Source: CG2-30-36-16 sp964372115
GTDB lineage: Bacteria; Bacteroidota; Ignavibacteria; Ignavibacteriales; Ignavibacteriaceae
DNA: 61,860 bases
NCBI GenBank assembly: GCA_964372115.1
Contig: CAYJPN010000031.1
Span: forward strand, 1 to 61,860
Direction of reading: 5' to 3'
The translations under genes were made by a program, and so were the position numbers. This document shows, piece by piece, positions 55,424 through 61,860 of the stretch; the first letter of the stretch is position 1, and each line of letters begins with the position of its first letter. The notes beneath the pieces were generated by a model, which was not told where the DNA came from, did no database searches, and was given only the letters and a program-made list of their open reading frames with translations.

Positions 55424-57073
55424 ATGAAATTTTTACTTTTTAGTTTAATCTCTATATTAATCTTAGGCACATCTATGGCACAGAATAAAAAGATATTTTT
55501 TAACGGAAAAATATACACCGTAAACGAAAAACAACCTTTAGCCGGGGCTGTGGTTGTTGAAAATAATAAAATAACTTTTGTCGGCTCAAACGAAGATGCA
55601 AAAAAGGTAATTGATCCATCTACCGAATTAATAGACCTTAAGGGTAAGCTAATGCTTCCGGGTTTTATTGATAACCATGTTCACTTTGTTTCCGGAGGAT
55701 TTTATCTTGCAGGCATCAATCTGCGCCCCGCAAAGTCAACTGCAGAATTCAGAAACTTAATAAGAGACTATGCCGCCGCTAATAAAGTAAGTTGGATAAC
55801 AGGTGGTAATTGGGACCATGAAGCATGGGAAGTTAAAAATCTTCCGACAAAAGAAATGATTGATGACATCACACCCAACATACCTGTTTTAATTGACCGC
55901 TTCGATGGACATATGTCTCTTGCAAATTCATACGCATTAAAACTTGCGGGTATAACAAAAGATACCGAAAGTCCCGATGGCGGTTTAATAGTGAAAGATA
56001 AAATTACAGGTGAACCGACGGGGATATTAAAGGACAATGCAATCAGCCTGGTGGGTAAGTTTATTCCTGTACCGACAGAAGATGAATATTACCGCGCACT
56101 TTTAACTGCGCTCGACCATGCGAGGGAACTTGGCGTAACAAGTGTGCAGGATATAACATACGCAAATGATTTGAGAGCATACCGCCGCGCTGAAAAGGAA
56201 AATAAACTAACCTGCCGCATATATACACGGATGCCGATAGACAGTTACAAAAAATTAGTTGCAGAGGGCATTCAAGTTCCCGCAGGCAGTGATAAATTAA
56301 AAATGGGTTCTTTAAAAGCTTTTGCAGATGGCTCTCTCGGAAGCAGCACCGCCTGGTTTTTTGATAGATACGACCAGGATACGCTTACCTCCGGTTTGGC
56401 AATGGATATTGTTACAGACGGCAGTCTTGAAAAGTGGGCTATGGATGCAGACAAAAATCATCTTCAAATCTCAACACATGCTATCGGCGACAAAGCTAAC
56501 TGCTACATGCTGGATGTTTATGAAAAAATAAAAAATGAAAACCCTGAATGGGACAGACGTTTCCGAATTGAACATGCGCAGCACGTTCGCCATCAGGATG
56601 TTTTGCGCTTTGCAAAAATAGGTGTGATAGCTTCCGTGCAGCCTTATCATTTAATTGATGACGGCGTTTGGGCAGAAAAACGTATTGGTTCAAAAAGACT
56701 AAAGGAAGCATATCCTTTAAAGGACTTTTTAGACAGCGGTGTTAAAATGTGTTTCGGTACTGATTGGACTGTTGCTCCGTTAAATCCCCTGCTCGGGATT
56801 TATGCTGCCGTTACACGCCGCACTTTGGATGAAAAAAATCCGGATGGCTGGATACCCGAACAAAAAATTCCGCTCGAAGAAGCAATAAAATGTTACACAA
56901 TCAACAGTGCTTACGCAGCATTTGAGGAAGAAACAAAAGGAAGTATTGAGGTTGGTAAATTTGCCGATTTGGTTGTACTGAGCGAGGATATTTTTTCGAT
57001 CGATCCGGTAAAAATAAAAGATGCAACTGTGGAGATGACTGTGTTTGACGGAAATATTATTTATAAAAAATAA
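55424..57073 (+). CDS. Exported YtcJ-like amidohydrolase
   Basis: A metal-dependent hydrolase of about 549 residues. The ATG at 55424 is preferred over an earlier in-frame start because GAGG lies 5 nt before it and it yields a signal peptide (ending TSMAQ). Metal-ligand and family motifs include DNHVHFVSGG, WDHEAW, FADGSLGSSTAWF, STHAIGDKAN, IEHAQHV and FGTDWTVAPL. YtcJ-type enzymes are cyclic amidohydrolase relatives of unknown natural substrate. Export to the periplasm is expected. It stands alone with its own terminator. Confidence 0.92.
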   Translation: MKFLLFSLISILILGTSMAQNKKIFFNGKIYTVNEKQPLAGAVVVENNKITFVGSNEDAKKVIDPSTELIDLKGKLMLPGFIDNHVHFVSGGFYLAGINLRPAKSTAEFRNLIRDYAAANKVSWITGGNWDHEAWEVKNLPTKEMIDDITPNIPVLIDRFDGHMSLANSYALKLAGITKDTESPDGGLIVKDKITGEPTGILKDNAISLVGKFIPVPTEDEYYRALLTALDHARELGVTSVQDITYANDLRAYRRAEKENKLTCRIYTRMPIDSYKKLVAEGIQVPAGSDKLKMGSLKAFADGSLGSSTAWFFDRYDQDTLTSGLAMDIVTDGSLEKWAMDADKNHLQISTHAIGDKANCYMLDVYEKIKNENPEWDRRFRIEHAQHVRHQDVLRFAKIGVIASVQPYHLIDDGVWAEKRIGSKRLKEAYPLKDFLDSGVKMCFGTDWTVAPLNPLLGIYAAVTRRTLDEKNPDGWIPEQKIPLEEAIKCYTINSAYAAFEEETKGSIEVGKFADLVVLSEDIFSIDPVKIKDATVEMTVFDGNIIYKK

Positions 57074-57077
57074 AACT

Positions 57078-57127
57078 AAAGCTGACTCTAAAGTAACCCG
57101 CTAATCTTTTGAGTCAGCTTTTACTTT
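57078..57127 (+). terminator. Terminator of the amidohydrolase gene
   Basis: AAGCTGACTC and GAGTCAGCTT pair across a 22-nt loop and lead into a T-rich end, a few bases after the amidohydrolase stop codon. Confidence 0.8.
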
Positions 57128-57228
57128 TGTAGATATCTCTTAACAAATCCTCATTCAGTAACAAATGCATCCCAAACCATTTTAGCTATCAGTGCGATTA
57201 TACTGGCACGTGCCTTCTCATCCGCTCT

Positions 57229-57501
57229 CTAATCTGAAACGAACTCCACAATAACAGAACGAGTACCATTAGGCATAGATGCAATACCTACATCATTTGT
57301 TGGGGCAGCAATGACGACCTTGAAAAATAAGGCACTTGGAAAAGATTTATCATCCACATAATTCTCTATCATTTCACCTTCCATAATAACTGTTTTTAAA
57401 TCTGCTCTATCTATATTTCTTTCTAACATTCTTTGGAAAATGTGCTTTCGCCATTCAATATTTTCTTTTTTCACCGCAATTCTTAATTTCTCAATATCCA
57501 T
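57229..57501 (-). CDS. DUF4258 family protein (possible toxin-like)
   Basis: A 90-residue protein whose first 58 residues match DUF4258 (IEWRKHIFQRMLERNIDRAD, then VIMEGEMIENYVDD and FPSALFF). The last third does not follow the usual family pattern and may be altered. DUF4258 proteins often sit before a small zinc-finger antitoxin-like gene; none is visible here. It is minus strand, like the next two genes upstream, and follows a repeat block. Toxin activity is a possibility only. Confidence 0.7.
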   Translation of the reverse strand: MDIEKLRIAVKKENIEWRKHIFQRMLERNIDRADLKTVIMEGEMIENYVDDKSFPSALFFKVVIAAPTNDVGIASMPNGTRSVIVEFVSD

Positions 57502-57528
57502 ATATTATCCCGAAAAGCGGGACAAGTT

Positions 57529-57660
57529 GTTAAAACACAACACCGTAGTAAATTTTATTTTTGGAATACATCCCGCTTCTTACGGGAAAAGATTTCCTTT
57601 TATTTTTTACATACGCAAAAAGGAAGGGTTATTTTGTCTTTTCGGGATAACAACATCCCG
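57529..57660. repeat. Interspersed direct repeat, copy 1
   Basis: This block shares long identical runs with copy 2 at 60107-60213: GTTAAAACACAACACCGTAG, AGATTTCCTTTT, TTTTTACATACGCAAAAA and TTTCGGGATAAC. Copy 1 carries an extra segment of about 24 nt around a CCCG/CGGG hairpin. Both copies lie just before a minus-strand gene start. Confidence 0.85.
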
Positions 57661-57864
57661 TAAGAGTTAACGCACTTATAATATGTACTTTTAAAAATAC
57701 AAGCCTCCGGGTTAAGTCGCTTTGAGTTTGCCCGCCATTTTGTTTGGCGGGGCTTAGTCCATCCATAGACTCCGTTTCTTTGCGGGGACACTGGATTATA
57801 CCTCAGCGCAGTTTACCCCGTTTTTTTTCGGGGTTCGGTATGAATCCTTGTAACGTTATATTGT
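57661..57864. other. Hairpin-rich gap
   Basis: A non-coding stretch with at least two GC-rich hairpins in AT-rich DNA: GCCCGCC (57730-57736) against GGCGGGGC (57746-57753), and ACCCCG (57815-57820) against CGGGGT (57829-57834). No gene is supported. With repeat copy 1 it makes the whole 57502-57864 gap repeat-rich. Confidence 0.5.
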
Positions 57865-60078
57865 TTATCTAAGTAGTACCATTTTCTTTGCTGTTGAATA
57901 ACCCCCGAAAGTAAGTATATAATAATAAATACCACTGACTAAATTTTCTGAATCGAACTTAATCTCATAAGTCCCAGCTTGTTTATAATCATTCAATAAA
58001 CTCCTTACTTCTTCTCCAAGTATGTTATAAATTTTTATGTTCACTAACTCTGCGTATGGAATTGTATACTTTATTGTTGTTGTCGGGTTAAAAGGATTAG
58101 GATAGTTTTGAGAAAGTGAAAGATGAACTGGAATTTGCATCAAATTATTTTGTGTGCTAACACCAGTAATTAAATTATTTCTTAAAATATACATTCCATT
58201 TACCGGCTGAGTTACAAAAATATAATTGCTATCATCGACGCAAAAGGCTCTTGTATCATATTTTGAGTATGTTGCAATATTTACCGGAGTATCAATATCA
58301 GAATTATCAATAACATAAATACCTACCACATTATCGTGTAAAAAATAATAATTATTTTTTGCTTTTATTATATCAGCATACATCTCACTCGAAGATTCAA
58401 AACTTCCATTTTGAATTATTGTGTGCTCGATAATATTTATTGTATAGTTCATTAAACCATTTATATTTGCATCTACAACACTCAAAACAGGATAATTTAA
58501 TATAATGTCTCGAATATTAGATGCTATAGTCTCAGTAAAAATAATTTCTGGGGTATCAAGAAGAGATAGAAATTGAACTTGAGAATTATTGCTTATGACA
58601 GCTAAACTATTCTCATAGTCAATATCAAGATTTCTCGCATTCGAAATTACTTCAACAGAGTCAATTAATGAAGGATTTTGTGGGATATCCAAACTCCATA
58701 TACTAAAACGGGGAGCGATATCCGTTAAAAGATATAGTTTATTGTCGAAAATTTTCTGGTCGAGAATATTTCCGCTAAAGTGAATACTATCAACTTGATA
58801 AGGATTATCATCAGCCAGTACGTTAAAAACATAGAAGTTATTTTTTGAAAATGCATAGAGGTGTTCGTTGTGATAGAGTATTCTTGCTTCAGTATATCCT
58901 AGTTCTTTAATCTCAGCACTCCCTTTTTGCTTGGGATTCATTCTATCTGAAACATCTAATATTCTTATCCCACCATTAGTGCTATTATATTGTAAATCAA
59001 TCATATAACAATTTTCGTCAACCACTACTATGTCGTCAGCTGGTAAAAAATTCTGTGGTATCTCATAGCGCCCTTTTAAAAATGGAGTGGTAACAGAAGT
59101 AACATCTACTATTTGTAATCCACCAAAGTCTGCTGCTATGTAAACAATATCATTCCCAACTTTAATTTGTTGTGCTGTTTCAAAATCATCATAAATTGCA
59201 AGAATACTGTAATTGGTTAAATCAATAATTTTGAACTTGTCTCCAGAGATGACGTAAGCAATATTATTGCTAATTACTGCATCCTTCCAGGAAGACCCAT
59301 ATTGAATAACTAGGGTTGGCGTCTCAATTTGTGTAATATCAATAACTTGAATTTCTGAATACGAATAAGGTATACCCAGAGTCTCTCCGCTAATATCACA
59401 TGACAAATATATATAACCAGTGTATAAAGTAAAAAAGTTGGAAGTTACATTACAAGAACCTAAACCAGAACAAATGGGCTGATAAGAACTAATGGGATTG
59501 GAATTAACAGAGAGCGTTTCGGTATTATAAATATCTATGCTGCTGTTCCCAATTATTATATATTTGGAATAATTTTGAATATAATAGCCATGAATATTGA
59601 GAAGTGTAGTAACTGTAGGATTTTGAATATCTTCTATATTAATTAAAACTAGTTTGTCTGAAGCTATCGCATAAATCAAAGAATCATCATTTGAAATTAC
59701 AAAGTCTTTAATTGTACTGAATAATTGAATAAACACGGTAGCAATATTATTTGGATCTGAAATATTCAAAATATAAAGTCCATTAGAATTACATTGAACA
59801 ACTGCATATTGATTAGTTTGAATCTGGATTAAAGATATTTTTTTTATACGAGCAGGGAGTTCATAAGACGATATTAGAAAAGGATTAGTTGGATTTTCAA
59901 TATTAATTATTTCAAAATAATTTCCCCTCCCGATATACGATTTGTTTGAGTCCACTTCTATTGAGTAAACGGGTTCTGGACGAGCCCAAAATCCTACTTC
60001 TTCGAAATTACCCACTTGTGATTTTGTATTACTCCATAATAGCAAAAACAGACTGAATAGAAATAATAATTTTTTCAT
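57865..60078 (-). CDS. LVIVD-repeat protein with T9SS type A sorting domain
   Basis: A 737-residue secreted protein with a signal peptide (about 1-20), a central beta-propeller of LVIVD-type repeats (LYILNISDPNN, LQIVDVTSVTTPF, IRILDVSDRMNP) and a C-terminal sorting tail (about 655-737). The tail begins SQNYPNPFNPTTTIKY and ends GIYYYILTFGGYSTAKKMVL. The tail routes the protein through the type IX secretion system to the cell surface or medium. The sensor-like or adhesive role of the propeller is unknown. It is flanked by two copies of a 100-bp repeat. Confidence 0.92.
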   Translation of the reverse strand: MKKLLFLFSLFLLLWSNTKSQVGNFEEVGFWARPEPVYSIEVDSNKSYIGRGNYFEIINIENPTNPFLISSYELPARIKKISLIQIQTNQYAVVQCNSNGLYILNISDPNNIATVFIQLFSTIKDFVISNDDSLIYAIASDKLVLINIEDIQNPTVTTLLNIHGYYIQNYSKYIIIGNSSIDIYNTETLSVNSNPISSYQPICSGLGSCNVTSNFFTLYTGYIYLSCDISGETLGIPYSYSEIQVIDITQIETPTLVIQYGSSWKDAVISNNIAYVISGDKFKIIDLTNYSILAIYDDFETAQQIKVGNDIVYIAADFGGLQIVDVTSVTTPFLKGRYEIPQNFLPADDIVVVDENCYMIDLQYNSTNGGIRILDVSDRMNPKQKGSAEIKELGYTEARILYHNEHLYAFSKNNFYVFNVLADDNPYQVDSIHFSGNILDQKIFDNKLYLLTDIAPRFSIWSLDIPQNPSLIDSVEVISNARNLDIDYENSLAVISNNSQVQFLSLLDTPEIIFTETIASNIRDIILNYPVLSVVDANINGLMNYTINIIEHTIIQNGSFESSSEMYADIIKAKNNYYFLHDNVVGIYVIDNSDIDTPVNIATYSKYDTRAFCVDDSNYIFVTQPVNGMYILRNNLITGVSTQNNLMQIPVHLSLSQNYPNPFNPTTTIKYTIPYAELVNIKIYNILGEEVRSLLNDYKQAGTYEIKFDSENLVSGIYYYILTFGGYSTAKKMVLLR

Positions 60079-60106
60079 AGTATTTAACCATATAACGACG
60101 TGTTAT

Positions 60107-60213
60107 GTTAAAACACAACACCGTAGTTAATTTTATTTTAAAGATTTCCTTTTGCTTTTTACATACGCAAAAAACAAGGGTTGTTTTTGTTCTTTCGGGA
60201 TAACTACGTCTCG
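60107..60213. repeat. Interspersed direct repeat, copy 2
   Basis: The second copy of the repeat at 57529-57660, in the same orientation, about 2.6 kb away and just upstream of the T9SS-cargo gene. It lacks the extra hairpin of copy 1. Similarity ends near the CGGGATAAC segment. Confidence 0.85.
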
Positions 60214-60288
60214 AAAGCACTTAAAAAATATTTATCAAACATCTAAATCCCGTGTTGACTTTAAACGGAATAACTGGTTAGCTAGTAT

Positions 60289-60816
60289 TTAAAATAAAAG
60301 AAACGAAAAACCAACTCCTAATAAAATAGGAACATCATCAGAATGATTTATAGGAACGTTCATAATTTTTCCAATAATTTTAAATTCTTTTGAAATGTTT
60401 AATTGTAAAGTTGCCCCATATTTTATATCGAAGGAAGAATTATCGCCGTTTATTTCATTTGCCTTAAACCTATAATTTGCGCCAATAAAAGGCTTAATTG
60501 ATATCCCATAATTAGGAAATAATTGAATTGCTCCAAGTAAGTTAATATCATAATAAGGACTGCCTCTATAGAAACCTCTTTCAGCTCCAGGGAGACTATA
60601 AATAAATTCAAACCCAGGTTGGAAACTTATGACTACTTTTTCATCTTTATAATAATTCAAATCAGTAAATAATTTCAAATTATGAGTGAGTATAAGAGTA
60701 TTGTATTCTAAAAACACACCATTATAAACTTTATTTTCAATATTTTGATTCTGCGCAAATACTTCATCACCAAATAAAAGGGAAAAAATAATTACGATAT
60801 AAATTTTATATGTCAT
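60289..60816 (-). CDS. Small exported barrel-like protein
   Basis: A 175-residue protein with a signal peptide (about 1-21, ending VFAQ), alternating amphipathic strands and a C-terminal LGVGFSFLLF typical of small outer-membrane barrels. No family is recognised. It is bounded by a TAACTGGTTAGC sequence (60271-60282) and its inverted near-match (60830-60840), which may mark a mobile or cassette-like unit. Confidence 0.72.
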   Translation of the reverse strand: MTYKIYIVIIFSLLFGDEVFAQNQNIENKVYNGVFLEYNTLILTHNLKLFTDLNYYKDEKVVISFQPGFEFIYSLPGAERGFYRGSPYYDINLLGAIQLFPNYGISIKPFIGANYRFKANEINGDNSSFDIKYGATLQLNISKEFKIIGKIMNVPINHSDDVPILLGVGFSFLLF

Positions 60817-60828
60817 TTTTATTGTGCT

Positions 60829-60924
60829 GGCTAACCATTAAGCGTTTTATCTGTAAATGAGCAAAAAAAATGATCCGCTGCTAAAAATGCAAGACGGCTC
60901 ATTTACAGATAAAATGCAGTTGCC
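60829..60924. repeat. Long imperfect hairpin, attC-like in layout
   Basis: Arms at 60842-60862 and 60897-60917 are complementary at 20 of 21 positions around a 34-nt loop. Outside the arms, GGCTAAC (60829-60835) faces GTTGCC (60919-60924) with one unpaired base. A hairpin with AAC/GTT ends and unpaired bases recalls integron attC sites, but the core does not fit the strict GTTRRRY rule and no integrase gene is in the window. The arms differ from typical terminators in lacking a T-run. Confidence 0.6.
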
Positions 60925-61594
60925 CCGATAAAAACGGGATAAATGCGAAACCGAACATTTCGGGCTATGGGAATTCAATGCCATATCCTTTTCCGCTTCG
61001 GCCGCAAAAACTTCATTCATCATATTATTTTTTGTCTCATTCACTCTATATATTTTAAATATTTATCAATTAACTATCAGGTAAAATTTTATTTGTTCCG
61101 GCGTAGTTGTTTTGTTATTAAAAATAATTTCAGTTAAACAAACTTCAAAAATAGTTGTTAATTTTAGTGAACCTTCAAGAGGAGTATTTTCCACGCAGCG
61201 CGGAACTGAAAGAAGAACGACACTGAAGCCGTTAGGAAAATGAAAATAGTTACTGTTTATAATACACCCTCTGTATTACTAAAAAATGATTATTTAATTC
61301 TTAAAACCACACCGAATAAATACATCAAAAGTCACCCGTTCCAAACCTAAAGCATTAATTGCAATTGCAAATTAAACCACACAAAATTATTAATCAAGCA
61401 AGTGGTAAAAATACTTTTGCGAGCAGCCAAATAACCGCGGCGGCTTATATAGCTGCATCTTACTTTTTATAGATAGCGCAGCCGGTTAAATATTCAGCCG
61501 TAAACAAAACATGATTTTTCCAAATTGTTCGTTTTTACAATAATTTCAACGTTTTTTAAACGAAGGCGCTCATTTTTAGCACTTGCAAATCTCC
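60925..61594. other. Non-coding stretch, no gene seen
   Basis: About 670 bases of mostly AT-rich sequence. A short palindromic segment lies near 61355-61375 (TTAATTGCAATTGCAAATTA). Short open frames exist but have no protein-like character or ribosome sites. Nothing else is recognised. Confidence 0.4.
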
Positions 61595-61826
61595 CGGGCG
61601 TCAATGCAAATTTGCTGAGCGTCAAGACAAAATCGTTAAGCGTCAACAAAAAATCACCGGGCGTCAACACAAAATCACCGGGCGTCAACACAAAACGCCG
61701 GGCGTCAACGAAAAACTATTGGGCGTCAACGAAAAACAGCCGGGCGTTAACGCAAAAACGTTTTGCGTCAACGCCAGCTATTAAGCGTCATTGCAAAATA
61801 GTTGGGCGTCAGTATAAAACAGCCGG
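61595..61826. repeat. 21-bp tandem repeat (minisatellite)
   Basis: About eleven degenerate units of 20-21 bp, each with the core GCGTCAACACAAAA (variants CGTCAAGACA, CGTTAACGCA, CGTCATTGCA) flanked by variable CC/GG or TT/AA bases. Both strands are open in some frames (LTPGDFVLTP-type or SPGVNTK-type periodic peptides), but no start or domain supports coding. It runs close to the window's end. Confidence 0.85.
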
Positions 61827-61860
61827 GTAAGGCTGATGCCTCACAAATAATTTTTAATAA

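Noticed and set aside
60847..61044. 65-codon frame on the minus strand
   Set aside because: It overlaps the long hairpin, has no ribosome site or domain, and its reading frame follows repeat sequence.
61595..61826. CRISPR array
   Set aside because: Units are contiguous 20-21-bp repeats with no unique spacers, and no cas genes are nearby.
61525..61830. 101-codon plus-strand frame through the minisatellite
   Set aside because: The peptide is a direct read of the 21-bp repeat and both strands are open; no start signal or homology supports it.

Overview
The window is AT-rich bacterial DNA. It most likely comes from an Ignavibacteria-type organism (Bacteroidota/Chlorobi side of the tree). The clues are a secreted protein ending in a type IX secretion (T9SS) sorting tail with the NYPNPFNPTTTIKY signature, a HU-TM-SPOR fusion of the kind found in Bacteroidota, many small outer-membrane barrels, TPR and TonB machinery, and anaerobic sulfur respiration beside an oxygen-binding hemerythrin. 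The assignment rests on protein style only.

Layout. (1) 0.1-4.6 kb: an acyltransferase-like membrane protein, a GH9 glycoside hydrolase, a bacteriohemerythrin and an AhpD-like protein. (2) 4.8-13.6 kb: a sulfur-respiration block on the minus strand. A cysteine-rich MerR regulator precedes a PsrA/PhsA molybdoenzyme, its 4Fe-4S subunit and its NrfD-type anchor. Then come two YeeE/YedE (thiosulfate-transporter-like) halves and a rhodanese without its catalytic cysteine. Beside it, mobA is start-stop coupled to a membrane-anchored cytochrome with 11 CXXCH motifs and one CX4CH. (3) 13.8-36.3 kb: about 22.6 kb of minus-strand sensory genes. First a corrinoid protein, a URO-D family methyltransferase homologue, a DUF1638 protein and a 2,689-residue PAS/GAF protein without any kinase domain. 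Then a TonB-dependent receptor, a YfiR homologue, a YfiN-like CHASE8-HAMP-PAS-GAF histidine kinase, an Rcp1-like regulator, a REC-GAF-PAS histidine kinase and a LytTR response regulator. (4) 37.1-41.3 kb: tRNA-Glu and tRNA-Gln, a four-gene membrane-protein operon, and convergent tonB-exbD-exbB. (5) 41.3-52.6 kb: HU-SPOR fusion, outer-membrane barrel, large TPR protein, DUF92 protein, small barrel, TPR protein, tRNA-Leu, and an ECF sigma/anti-sigma operon with Spy/CpxP-like helical proteins. (6) 52.7-55.3 kb: a TdeIII-type restriction-modification pair with a small extra protein. (7) 55.4-61.9 kb: an amidohydrolase, then a repeat-rich accessory stretch holding a DUF4258 protein, an LVIVD-repeat T9SS cargo and a small barrel. 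This stretch has a 100-bp direct repeat, a long imperfect hairpin and a 21-bp minisatellite.

How it may work together (inference). MobA could supply the molybdopterin cofactor of the PsrA enzyme. YeeE/YedE proteins would import thiosulfate or sulfane sulfur, and the Cys-rich MerR may sense redox or sulfur state. The TonB-dependent receptor, YfiR and CHASE8 kinase form an OM-periplasm-inner-membrane chain in the same geometry as the YfiBNR system, but the output is a two-component relay instead of a diguanylate cyclase. The ExbB/ExbD/TonB genes 14 kb away could energise the receptor. The corrinoid module is packed against the giant sensor tightly enough to suggest co-expression, so a link between methyl-corrinoid chemistry and sensing is the most unusual idea the window offers.
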